Below are positions 37,515-49,600 of a stretch of DNA of 64,000 bases, one piece after another. Under the pieces are notes generated by a model, which was given only the letters and a program-made list of their open reading frames with translations, was not told the DNA's origin and ran no database searches. The stretch is from Tritrichomonas musculus. Its lineage: Eukaryota; Parabasalia; Tritrichomonadida; Tritrichomonadidae. Position 1 is the first letter of the stretch. Each line of letters opens with the position of its first letter. The translations under genes and the position numbers were made by a program. The stretch is from NCBI GenBank assembly GCA_039105265.1, contig JAPFFF010000007.1, positions 434,001-498,000 of the forward strand, given 5' to 3'.

Positions 37515-38201
37515 TTATTCATCAAGTTCTTTTTGTTCTTCTTGTTTCTTTAAATCAGTATAAATCTTTGGCGCTTGCCTTTGAAGTCTTTTAATAATAT
37601 CCTTATACTCGGTTTGAACAGCTTTTAATTTCTGAGAAATTTCATCATATCTGCTCTGTGAAATTCTTTGAACAATATCTTCAGAACATCTTTCGAAGGT
37701 AAGTTTGAAAATCTCTACAGGGCAAAATTCTAAGTATTGGCTAATTATTAAGTAGCGTGAATCGAAGGATTCCTCTTCTTCTTCATCTCCCTCTTGTTCT
37801 TGAGATTCTTCTGATTTGAATGATACTTTATATTTTCCTTCTGATTTATCATCTGGATCTTGTTTATTAATAACAGTGATAACTTGTCGAATAACATTGG
37901 GAAAGTCATCGAACTCGATTTCGAGATTTTGTTCTTCCTTTAAATTTTCGAATTTTTCTTTGTCATAAACGGAGCGGAAAAGAAAGTCAAGGCGTTTATC
38001 ATCAGAAAGTTCGAAAAGGACAGATTCAAGTTCGTCGTTATTTTGTTTAACATAGATCTTAAAAACTGTTTCATATTGGATTTTCTGGTTTTCAGGATTG
38101 TCATCTTTCTTGAGCTTGAGATTTAGCTTTGTGACATATATGACGACAAAACCTTCGTCGATATCTTCTTGAACTTCATGATCATCGTTGTGAGTGCTCA
38201 T
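37515..38201 (-). CDS. SAS6: Short SAS-6-like protein
   Basis: The product has 228 residues. The N-terminal part fits the SAS-6 head fold: a beta-rich region (about 18-65), KEKFENLKEEQNLEIEFDDF (about 81-100) with the typical phrase of residues leading to a Phe-Pro turn, then ESFDSRYLIISQYLEF and FKLTFERCSEDIVQ. An acidic loop (about 132-145) interrupts the last strands. The C-terminal helix (about 175-225) is only a short coiled-coil start, whereas full SAS-6 has a long coiled coil. SAS-6 builds the ninefold cartwheel of basal bodies. A short head-only form recalls the SAS-6-like (SAS6L) proteins of some protists. Confidence 0.65.
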   Translation of the reverse strand: MSTHNDDHEVQEDIDEGFVVIYVTKLNLKLKKDDNPENQKIQYETVFKIYVKQNNDELESVLFELSDDKRLDFLFRSVYDKEKFENLKEEQNLEIEFDDFPNVIRQVITVINKQDPDDKSEGKYKVSFKSEESQEQEGDEEEEESFDSRYLIISQYLEFCPVEIFKLTFERCSEDIVQRISQSRYDEISQKLKAVQTEYKDIIKRLQRQAPKIYTDLKKQEEQKELDE

Positions 38202-38731
38202 TGGATATTGACTTGAGTGTATCTGAATTTTGTAAAGATATTAAACAGTCAAAATCAATCGACCGTTAAGGTATAAAACTTTTTGTTATATGGTATAATT
38301 ACATAAAACCATTTTCTTTTTATTTTTATAATAATTTTGGAAATTGTCCAAATAAAACAATTATCAAAAGAAATCATATAATATTTAATCAAAAATGAAT
38401 ATTTCAACATTTGCGACAACAATGCAGTATTATGAATTGATCATCTAAAATCACCTTTTTCTAATGAAGCATTATGATTTTTGGAAAAAATAAACATATC
38501 AAAAAAAAATTATTATTTCCCGCCAAAATAAAAATATTTAAATATATATATAAACGATTTACTACAGCATTCATAATATGTTTAACTTATTTTTAACAAT
38601 ATATTCTTTTAAATCTTGTTTTATTAAAAAGATATTTCTAAATTAAATTACTTCAAAGATAATTCAAAATATAATTTTAATTTTCACAAAAAGCTTAACA
38701 AGTGACCAAATTATTATTTAATCAAAATGTA
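38202..38731. other. Divergent intergenic region
   Basis: About 530 AT-rich bases between the SAS-6-like and membrane-protein gene starts. No repeat or RNA gene recognised. Confidence 0.45.
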
Positions 38732-40267
38732 ATGATTGATAATAGAGATGAAATCATTACTAAAGAAATAAATGAAAATATGGAAGAAAAATTAAAGACA
38801 ACAAGTATTTATCAGAAGGCCACTCTTTTTATTTTTATTTTAACACTTATTTTATTCTATATTGATATTGGACCTCCTCTTCCTCCATATTATTCATGGT
38901 TTAAAACAGATGATTGCTATTCTCTTAGATTAGAATCTTTTAGTAATAACAATGGAATTCTCAACTTTACGTTTTATGCAGACGAAACTTATGAATTACC
39001 ACGAGAATACTTACCAAATATAATTAAAATTCGAGGATATTCCGATATAGTCAATGTAACCTATTTTGGAACACGCTATACAAGTCGTACACAAAATGGT
39101 AGTTTTGTTAATATTATTGTTCCTCACCACTTTATATCATCATTTGACTTTTTAATTACATGCCTTACTGACGTAAAACTGGCCGAATTTCATCAAAATA
39201 TAACTACAATAGATGATTATTTCATAGGATCTAGTAAATCAACTCAAATTGGCCCAAAAGAAGAGTTATTTGAAAATGTATGCATTGAAAAAAAGACACC
39301 TCTTATCGAAGCTTTTCAAAATGATAATAATCAATATTATATTTTAAAGTTTTTTTCATATCTCAATGAAGAGCACATTCCATTTCAATTTTCTCCTATT
39401 TCAAAGAAATCTCAAAGAAGCAACTTTAGGCTGGATTTTGAATGTGAAAGACACAATTACTTTGAATATACTTCATCAAGAAATATTAAATCAGAAAAAG
39501 GAGATTATATTTTTTCTCCTACTCTTGATGAAAATTTATGGCAACTAGTTTTATTTGATTTACCAGAAATAGAAAATGTTAGAGTATGGAGTGATTTTTC
39601 ATCTTTTGATTTAATTGTACCCAATGTCACTTCGGCAGCTTCAATTGTAAAGTCAAGCGTTTATGATCTGGAACAAATTCAATGCTTCAACTCAATCACA
39701 ATTGCAAACTTTCGTTCAAATGTTTTAGTCAATAATGATGAAGATAATGAATATATTTGGGATGTCTTGAATCAAAATTTTTCCAATTTTAGAGAAAAAT
39801 ATGTTTCAAACTATGTGAGCGATTCTGTCAAAATTATATTAATTTCAGATGATCCTAATTTAAATGATTTTAAACAAATCATTGAAAATATATGCATCCA
39901 GAGTAGTTCCGATTGTTCTGTATTATCTTTTAATCAAAATTTGTTTAAAAGAAAATTGAATGATTTGACGAATAAAGCTAGTATACTGATTGGTAATCAT
40001 ATAACCAATTTAGCACCAATGGTAATGATGAATAACGGAACACATGTCGTTGACTTTTCAAATAAACGATACGCATGTAACAGTTGGGCCCGAAAATTGG
40101 CAGAAAAATTTGATATTAATTATCATTCATACTTCGGAAATTATAATGAATCAAATGAGACATGTGAATGCTATAATTTTTCAAAATGCTATCCTGAGCT
40201 TCCAGAAAAAGTTGAAATAGATGATATTGATAGTATAAAGAATTTGTTATTAAAAATTTTAATATAA
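38732..40267 (+). CDS. Type II membrane protein, GT61-like glycosyltransferase
   Basis: From the ATG at 38732 the product has 511 residues. A short cytoplasmic part leads to one membrane helix (ATLFIFILTLILFYI, about 30-44), then a large lumenal part with several N-glycosylation sequons. Near the C terminus SILIGNHITNLAPMVMMNNG and THVVDFSN (about 415-445) resemble the conserved end of GT61-type transferases (GxHGAGLT, then an acidic strand). A Golgi glycosyltransferase for glycoproteins or glycolipids is the best guess. The frame extends upstream to a GTG at 38702, which I do not use because there is a good ATG. Confidence 0.55.
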   Translation: MIDNRDEIITKEINENMEEKLKTTSIYQKATLFIFILTLILFYIDIGPPLPPYYSWFKTDDCYSLRLESFSNNNGILNFTFYADETYELPREYLPNIIKIRGYSDIVNVTYFGTRYTSRTQNGSFVNIIVPHHFISSFDFLITCLTDVKLAEFHQNITTIDDYFIGSSKSTQIGPKEELFENVCIEKKTPLIEAFQNDNNQYYILKFFSYLNEEHIPFQFSPISKKSQRSNFRLDFECERHNYFEYTSSRNIKSEKGDYIFSPTLDENLWQLVLFDLPEIENVRVWSDFSSFDLIVPNVTSAASIVKSSVYDLEQIQCFNSITIANFRSNVLVNNDEDNEYIWDVLNQNFSNFREKYVSNYVSDSVKIILISDDPNLNDFKQIIENICIQSSSDCSVLSFNQNLFKRKLNDLTNKASILIGNHITNLAPMVMMNNGTHVVDFSNKRYACNSWARKLAEKFDINYHSYFGNYNESNETCECYNFSKCYPELPEKVEIDDIDSIKNLLLKILI

Positions 40268-40677
40268 CTTATTATTATTGTTTATTTATCTTTAATTTTA
40301 CAAAGAAATGCTAATCTAATTAACCTATAAATAATAATCTACATTCTTATTACCATAAATAATATTTTTTAATTAAGTTGAAATACAAAAACTATTTATA
40401 TAAACAAAAACACCTCATTACCAATGATCCATGAATATTTATGAAGAAAATGCTTTTCAAAACAAAAATTCTTAGTATAAAATCTTTCAGAAAAATATAA
40501 CGTATATTATTTTCATAAATGAATTCGTTATAAAAATTGAAAACTCGTTTATCAAATTGAATATCATTTTGAAAACAAATTCACCTAAAATTTACCTTTA
40601 AAATAAAATAAACGGACATTCAATTACTCTTTATTATAATTTTTTTTTTTGTTTTCTAAAATTTTGTTGTCATCAGT
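40268..40677. other. Intergenic, no gene seen
   Basis: About 410 AT-rich bases before the giant coiled-coil gene. A TCATC sequence lies 4 bases before the ATG but does not fully match the initiator consensus. Confidence 0.45.
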
Positions 40678-43600
40678 ATGCATAAATCAAGCCACAATAG
40701 TCGTGCAAAATCAGCCAGGACACCAACTACAAACCAACAAACATCAAAAGTTTCTGGAAGTCAAACTCAAAACATGACAAATCCAATCGATTCTTTAACA
40801 GATACAGGTGACGACGCTTTGACAAAACAACTTAATAGTCTCCGCGAAGAAAACACACGAATGGGAAAACAGAACCAAGAACTTTCGGCCAAACTTCATG
40901 ACGTTACATCATACAATCAAACTTTAGGTCTTGATCTTTATCGCATTGATCAAGAAATAAATGAATTAGAAGAGAAACTTGAGGAAAACCAACAAAAAAC
41001 AAAACATGTCAAAGAACAAACAAACGTGATATTAAAGAAAACAGACGCAATTAAGAATGCTCTTGCCAAAAATAAAGAAATGGCAGAACTTGCTCAAAAA
41101 CTCCAGTCAATGCAAAAATATAAAGATACAGCAGAACACAATTTTACTGATATCCAAAAACTTTTAGATGATCCAAATTTCGCTAAATTAGAAGAATCTC
41201 TCGATAGCATTACTCAAAAAATTCACTTTTTATATTGGAATAATGATGAGTTAAATAAACAACTCAACAAAATGTCAAAATTTTTAAATGCTCCTAAAGA
41301 TACTACCACTGATGAAGAAAATAAAAATGTAAATGATGAATTTGTGAATGCCAAAGATCAATGGATATCGTTAAAAATTCATGGATTAAGTGATATTACT
41401 GAACCACAAAATCAAGATGATTTGTATTATTCATATTCAGTAGCTTATGACGAATCAGCAAGTAACCCCGGATCCCGACTTTCATCTAAACCTTCTCAAG
41501 AAGAAAAAGAATCAGAGAAAAAGGATGAATCGAATGCTCCTCAAAGTGGAAAGAAAAGTGGTGCTTCTATTAGAATGAATAAGAAAAAGAAGCCAAATAC
41601 AGATGAAACTCAACCCGAAGAAGTTTTAGACTCTATGATGTATCATAAATTTTCTAAGAAGGATTTGCTTCGTGCAGAACAAGGTCTGATAGATATGGAA
41701 TCTGAAGATTCTGATGCATTTGGATGCATAAAAGGGACATTAACAATTGATTCAGATGAAGACTTATCAAGCAATTCACCAGAAAAAACACCTTCTACTC
41801 CTATTACTCCAACAAAACAACCAGAAAAACCATCAACACCAGTTCAAATAACTCCTCCTAAAGATGAAGTTAAAATAACTCCTCCACCAGGAAAGAAAAC
41901 TAGAAGAACTCGCAGGCGTCATCATTCTCAAACAGAATCACCAGTAAAACCTAATTATGATGACGATTATGATTTTATTGAATCAGAAGCTCCTCCAAAT
42001 CCTAAAAATGGACTGATAAGAGCTTCTACAAATCATCCTGATGAATACGAATACGAGTATTATGATCCAGAAGACAAACATGATGATATAGACCCAGAAT
42101 ATGAACTTGCTAACGAACCCGAATCACCAAATTATGTTTTTATTGAAAAAATGAAAAGAGATGATGTTCAACCTGATACGCAAGTTATAATCAAATCATT
42201 TCCAAAGAAAGAATCAACCGGACCTGTTTATATTAATGAAAAAAAAGATGAAAATAAAGAAAAAGAAGAAGCATTTAAACCTATTGTTATCCAAACAAAA
42301 ACGAAAGATGAATTAGACCGTGAAACGATCCAGCCAATCGTTGTTAATATGAAGAACTTCGATACCAAAGATGACATCAAAAATAAAGATAATTCTAAAA
42401 CAATAATTAAACTTAAGAAACAAAAGCCAGATCCAATAATTATTACAAAGAAAGAAAAAGAACCAAAAACAATTAAAATAGAACATTATTTAGTTGAGTA
42501 TATAAAGAACAAAGAAGATTTGGAAAAAGAAAGAGCTATTCAAGAAGAAAATGATCAAGCATATAGAATTAAACGTGCAATCAAAGATAGATTGAAAATG
42601 GAAAAGGCGAAAATCAAAGAAGAAAAATTTGTTAAATCTCAAAGAAAATTAGAAAAAGAAATTATGAAACGCGTTAACGCTTATCAGAAAAGTGAAGAAG
42701 AAAGAATTAAACGTGAAAAAGAAGAAAGAAAGAAGAGGAGGAAAGAAGAAAGAAGACAAAGAAAAGAAAAAGTTCGACAACTTGCAATTGAAGAAATGAT
42801 CAAACAAAATGAAATACTTCGTGCCAAAGAAGCAGCAGAAAAAGAAGGCGATAATCATGTAGATATAATCTATATTGATTCCAACCCTTATTCACACGAA
42901 TCATCAGGAAACCAAAATGGTTCATCAGGAAATCGAAATGATTTATCACAAAATCATATATCAGCTGCAGATACAGAAAACATCGAAAATGCTTATAGGA
43001 TTTTGAATGAAGAGAATAACTCAAATAATTCTCCAATTAGTATTTCATCAACAGAAAGAAAACTTTTAGCAATTAAGGATGATCCTTCAAATTTAGTCAA
43101 TTTTGCTCCAATACCTTTACAAAACAAAAAGAAACTTGAGGAAACTGATAACAACAAACTTACTTCATCAGAGTTTATGTCAAACTCATCGACCAGAAGG
43201 AGAAAGAAAGATCCTTCTCAACTTCGTATTGAAAATCTTTCATCTGTTGAATATGTTTCAGAATCATTAAAAGTTCAAACAAAACCAAAAGAAGCCGATG
43301 ATTCGATTCTCAACAATGATAACATTAATCGTGAAAGCTGCAGTGAAGCATTTATGAATCATCATCTTCTTAGTGAATCAGATGCAAATGAAAAACAACA
43401 ACATTCAGTTGATATATTAATTATATCTCCAGCTCATTCATCTGCTAATGATGAGGCAGACTTATCCAACGAAGCTCCATATCAATCACAAACTGATGAT
43501 GAACTTGCAATCCGCGGTTCAATGCAGGCAATCAATAACAACAGATTTGATTCTGTTAGTTCTGAATTCCAAAGAGAGCGACCAAGGAACAAGTCAAAAG

Positions 43601-46600
43601 CAAAAGAGGCAGCAGAAGCACAAGCAAAGAAAGCTCAAAGGAGAGGTGAACAAAAAGCAAATGAAGCCATATCAAAGGCCAAGACAGATGCCAAAAAGGA
43701 AGCAGATAGGCTTGAAGCAGATCTTAAGAATAAATCTCGTTATGATATCAAGAATAAGTCTCAAACAAAACAAATGTATTTAGATGCAAAATTACAAGAG
43801 AAAGCAACAGTTGAATCAGCAGAAGTTGAAGCTGAAGCATATTCTCAAGAAAAGGAAGCAATCCAATCAGCAGAAGTTGAACGTGATGCTGAATCACAAG
43901 AAGAAAAAGCAGCAGCAGCAATTGCAGCAATGTCATCAATGGCAACAACAGAATCCGAATCTTTCTCAAGAGAAGCCCTAGAAAGAGCAAGAGCAAAAAT
44001 GAGGGCACAAGCCAAAAAAGAAGCAGATGAATTAGAAGCCAGATTAACAGCTGAAGCCAGAAGAGAACTCAGAAGAAAAGAGAAAGCGAAAGAAGAAGCA
44101 AAGGCCAAAGCAAGAGCAGAAGCAGAAGCTAAACATAAAGCTGAATTAGAAGCAAAAGCAGCAGCAGTTGCGAAAGCGAGAGCTGAAGCAGAAGCACAAG
44201 CCAAAGCAGCTCAAAAAGCTCAAGCTGAAGCAGAGGCCAAAGCAGCAGCTCTTTCAAAGACAAAAGCAGAACTTGAAGCAAAGGCAGCAGAATTATCAAG
44301 AGCCAATTCTGAAGTTGATAATCTTAATGATGATATTGATGATGAAGAAGAAAGAAAGAAACAAGCTGATCAAATTGCAGCAGATTTACGAGCACAAGAG
44401 AAAGAAACCGTTGAATCAGCCGAAGTTGAGGCAGAAGCTTATTCACAAGAAAAAGAAGCAATTCAATCAGCAGAAGTCGAAAGAGATGCAGAATCACAAG
44501 AAGAAAAAGCAGCAGCAGCAGTTGCTGATATGTCATCAATGGTAACAGTTACCGAATCAGAATCTCCAGAAAGTAATGATTCATTATCAAAAGCCAAAGC
44601 TCAAGCCAGAGCCCAAGCAAAAGCAGAAGCAGATCAAATTGAAGCCAAATTCAAAGCTGAAGCTAAAAGAGAATACAGAGCTAAGCAAAAGGCTCGTGAA
44701 GAAGCCAAAGCCAAAGCAAGAGCTGAAATTGAAGCCAAAGCAAGACAACAAGCAGAAGCCCAATTCAAAGCAGAAATCGAAGCCAAAACAAAAGAATTAG
44801 CAAAAGCTCAAGCAGAAGCTGAAAAACAAGCAAGATTGGCAGCACAAGCCAAAGCTGAATTTGAAGCCAAATCGGCCGAACTTGAAAAAGCTCAACTTGA
44901 AGCCGAAGAACGTGCAAGAGCTCAAGCAGAAGCCGAAGCTCAAGCCAGAGCAGAAATCGAAGCCAAAGCAGCTGAACTTGTCAAAGCTCAACTCGAAGCG
45001 ATGGAAAGAGAAAAGCAAACTCGAGCCGAACTTGATGCCAAAGCAGCAGCCATTGAGAGACAAGAACAAGAAACACGAGCAAGAGCCGAAGCCCAAATCA
45101 AAGCAGAACTTGAAGCCAAAGAAAGGCGTGAAAAAGCACGACAAGCACGACAAATGGCAGCCGATTTACGTGCACAAGAAAAAGAGACGATTCAATCAGC
45201 AGAAGTTGAAGCCGAAGCTGATTATCAAGAGAAACAAGCTATACAATCAGCCGAAGTAGAAAGAGACGCAGATTCCCAAGAAGAAAGAGCAGCACAGCAA
45301 GTTGCAGCAATGATGTCGACAGCAACAGTTTCCAACACCGAATCCGATTCAAACGATGCCTTGGCGAAGGCAAGAGCGGAAGTCAGGGAGCTTGCCAGGG
45401 CACAAGCCAATGAAATTGAGCAGAAATTCAAACAAGATGCAAAGAGAGAATTGAGAATGAAAGAAAAAGCTCATGAAGAAGCTAAAGCTAAAGTTCGTGC
45501 TGAAGTTGAAGCAAAAGATCAAGAATTGGCTCAAGCTCAAGCAAGAGCCGCCGCCGCTGAGGCTCAAGCCATCGCTGAAGCTAGAGTTCGTGCTGAGCTT
45601 GAAGCGAAAATTGCAGAAGCCGAAGAAAAAGCTCGTTTGGCTGAACAACAAGCACTCGCTGAAGCTCAAGCCAGAGCAGAAGCAGAAGCTAAAGCATTGG
45701 CAGAAACACAAGCACGTGCTGAAGCAGAGGCAAAAGCAGCCGCACTTGCTAAGCAACAAGCTGAAGCTAAAGTTAAAGCACTTGAAAGAGCTCGTCTCGA
45801 TGCTCAATCAAAGAAAATCGCACAAGAAGCTAAATTGCAAGAAGAAAGAACAGCCGAATCAGCTGAAGTCGAACATGATGCAGAAATGCAAGCAAGAGCT
45901 GCAATAGCTTCTGCTGAAGCAGAAGCTGACGCTGATTCGCTCGAAGAAAAAGCTGCACTTGCAGCTCTCGCTGCTTCTACTACAACCGGTTCTGCTTCCC
46001 AAAATATTTCTGCTTCACAAACTGAAACTGATACAAAATTCTCTTCTGCTCACAATAATAATAATTCAGAATCTCAGCAGAATCAACCCGAGGCTGAACC
46101 CGAAGTCGACGAAGAACTAGAAAAGGCTAAAGCTCAAGCAAGAGCCCAGGCAAAGGCTGAAGCTGACCAACTCGAAGCAAGACTTAAAGCTCAAGCAAAG
46201 GCTGAACTAAGAGCTAAAGAAAGAGCCAGAGAAGCCAAACGAAGAGCTGAAATTGAGTCAAAACTTCGAGAAGAAGCCGAATCCAGACAAAAAGAAACAA
46301 GACAAACTGAACCAACCGAAACTAAACAAAAAGAAACTGAACCAGCTGAAAACAAACAAAAAGAAACTGAACCAATTAAATCTAAACAAAAAGAAACTGA
46401 TTCAATTCAAAAAGAACAATTGACTAGGCATGTTGAATCTAGAAGTAATAGTGAATCAGTTAAAAAAGATGTCATTGAAGATGAATTTGATGAAGAAGAA
46501 GAGGAGGAAGAAGAATTAGCTGAAGATGATGATAATGATGATATTAATGCAAAGGCAATTGCTGATGCACAAGCTAAAGAGGCCGAAAGATTAGCTGAAA

Positions 46601-49600
46601 TCAAGGCTAAAGAGGCAATTAAGAAGGCCAAAGAAGAAGCTAAAGCACAAGCAAACAAAGTTGAATCTAAAGCAAGAGCAGAAGCCAAGACACAATTAAA
46701 GGAAGCTGATGAAGACTCCAAACTACGGAAGGAAGCTGCCAAGCAAGCCAAACAAATCGTCGAAGACGTTCAAGTTGAAGATGAAGCTTATTCACAAGAA
46801 GAAAAAGCAATCAAAACCGATCCTAGTTCTAATTCGCACTCGAACTCATCGAATCCACAAGAAGCAATTGCAGAAGACAAGCTCAACAACTCAATCACGT
46901 GCCAGCTTGTTATCGATGACGAAGAAGAAGAAGAGTACGTTTACGAAGAGGAAGAAGAAGAAGAGGAAGAAGAGGAGGAAGAAGAAGCACCTGAAAATGA
47001 AGTTGTCGAACAACAACCAAAGAAAGTTACTACAAGAGAAGTCGTTCTTCAACCAAAGGCACCAAGTTCAGAATCAGATCATAACCGTCGTCCACGATAC
47101 AATGCAAAGAACAGCGAAGCTGAAAGTGCAAAAGAATACTCTACTAGAAAAAGTGCCAAACAAAGTGAGAAAGAATATTCAAACATTGAAAGTGAAAAAG
47201 AAGTATCTTCACGAAAAACAAGATCTGATAAAGAATACTCTAATCGTGAAAGCGAGAAAGAATACTCAAGTCGTCGAGCTTCCAGATCAGTATCTAATCG
47301 TGAAAGTGAAAAAGGATACACAAGCCATAAAGATTCAAAAACTCCTTCTAAAAATGATTCTAAATTGAATAGTGAAAGAGATTATTCTAAAACTGCATCT
47401 AATCATGGAAGTTCAAAAGTTCTTCAAGAAGATGACGAAGAAGAAGAATATTATGAAGAGGAAGAAATACCTGAAAAACAATCTATTCTTTCATCTTCAA
47501 ATAAGCAAAAAAGAATTATAAGGCCACCTGCTCCTTACTCACCAGATGCACCGAGCAGAAACTACTCCGTTTCATATTCTAGCGAGGCAACGCTTGACCA
47601 GAGCGAGACAGGACGAAGAATGAACAGCATTGAGCCAAGCACACCAATTGAGAGCCCATATGCAAGATACAGAGGACCACGAAACGTTGACAGTGACGAT
47701 GCAGACATCGAAGACAACGCAATCATTGAAACGCCACAACAAAAGCGAAAGAGAATCAACTTCTCAGAAGCCGAAGCTGGCATCAACACAGAAACAGACA
47801 TTGATGAGTCTGAGATGCTTGAAATTCCACATGAACTCAATCTTATCAACAAGATGATTCATGATAGTGGAAGGAAACCACCAAAGGATGACGATGATGA
47901 TGATGATGAATTAATTTGTCTTCCTCAAGAAATTCAACTTGTTAATAAATCTATCTCTAACACAGGAAGAGCACCACCACCACCACCAAGTGGAAAAGGA
48001 AATGGCAAAGGTGACGGAAAAGGCGATGATGGAAAAGATGATGGAAAAGGTGACAATAAAGGAAAGACGTTTAAATCAGATGAATCTGACAATGAAGATA
48101 ATGGAGCAAGTAAGAAGACAGATGGAAATGGACAACCAAAAGCACTCTTCCCTGATGATGATGATGAAGCTGATACAGAAGATATGCCTTCACGACCTTC
48201 CTCAACAATAGCTCCAACAAACAAAGATTCAACAACGACAACTACAAAGAAAAAAGGAAGTGGAAGTAATGTTCAATCTGATTATAATCGTCCAATATCA
48301 AGTCTCTCTGAATCGATGCATTCAATGACAGACGATTTGGATGACACTGAACCAGCCATGATGGCTAATGTTGGCAACTTTTCATTGTCATCAAGTAGCT
48401 ATTTCACATCGTCAGCTGCAATGGAAGAAAGAATTGAAAAAGAGCTCAATGAAGTTCATAGACCAAAACAACTTCCTCCGCATTTGACACCAAATAATGA
48501 TGTCGAGATGAAACCAATAGAAGTTCATAAGATTAAGATTCATCCACCTCCTCAACCACAAATCGTTGCTAAATCTAAACGTCCTCCTATTCCACCTCCC
48601 AAAGAAGTTAAATTAAAGGAATTAAGAAAGAAAAAAGTTACAAATTCTAATGGCGAAGTTGAAGAGGTTGATTTCGAATTCGAAGAAGAAGATAAATATG
48701 AAGATGAAAATAAAAAATCAAAGCCAATTAAAGTGGTGAAAATTTTAAATGACGAAAATGAAGATAATAATATAAAAGAGAAAGGTGAAAATGCAAACAA
48801 AGCTGGTCAAAAGAAAGGTAATGAAGTTGTTTTCGATTTGAAAGATTTCCAAATAGTTAAGAAACCAAAATCACAACAATCTTCAACCAAATCAGCAAAT
48901 GGCGAAGAAGAAGAAGGTAAGAAAGAAAATAAAGATGATAATAAAATTGAAGATGAAGATAAAAAGAAAGAAGGAGAAGGAGAAGAAGAAAATAAACCTC
49001 ACGCAAAAACTGATAAACCAAAACAATTAAGACATACATTCGATTCAGAAGGAAATGAATTTGAATATGATTATGAATATGAATACGAATATGATGATGA
49101 AAATAAGAAAGAACCATCAAAATCCTCACCAGGAGGTCTTTCATCAATCGCAGAAGGAATCGCAGGCTCTCTTGTTCCTGGATCTTCAGGAAAAGAAAAT
49201 GAAAGTAAAACACAGCCAGTTAAAAAGACTGGCTCAAAAGGAACAGGCGGAAAGAAAGATCAAAAGAAAGTTGTTAAAAAGAAGAAGGGAAAGAAGAAGA
49301 AAGGAACTAACGATGTTGATTTTGATGATGAAGGAAATGAGGAAGAAGAAGCTGATGATGCATCCGGAAAGGCGCCAGCACAAACTCAACCAGTCTCAAG
49401 ACCATCAAAGTCAGCTAGAAGAAAACGCTTAGAGGATTCTAAAAGTCCAAGAAGGAAGGTCCCTTCAAAGGATGAAGTAAACTTTAGTTCTGGAAATGGC
49501 AGAAAATCATCACGAAAACATTCAGAAGAAGAGAATGAAAATCGCAGTTACTCAAACAACGGCAACTTTAATGAAATGGAAGAAGATGATGAAGAAGAAA

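Noticed and set aside
43448-47368. Long Lys/Gln/Leu-rich frames on both strands inside the giant gene
   Set aside because: They are shifted readings of the GCA/GAA/AAA-rich repeat DNA of the main frame.
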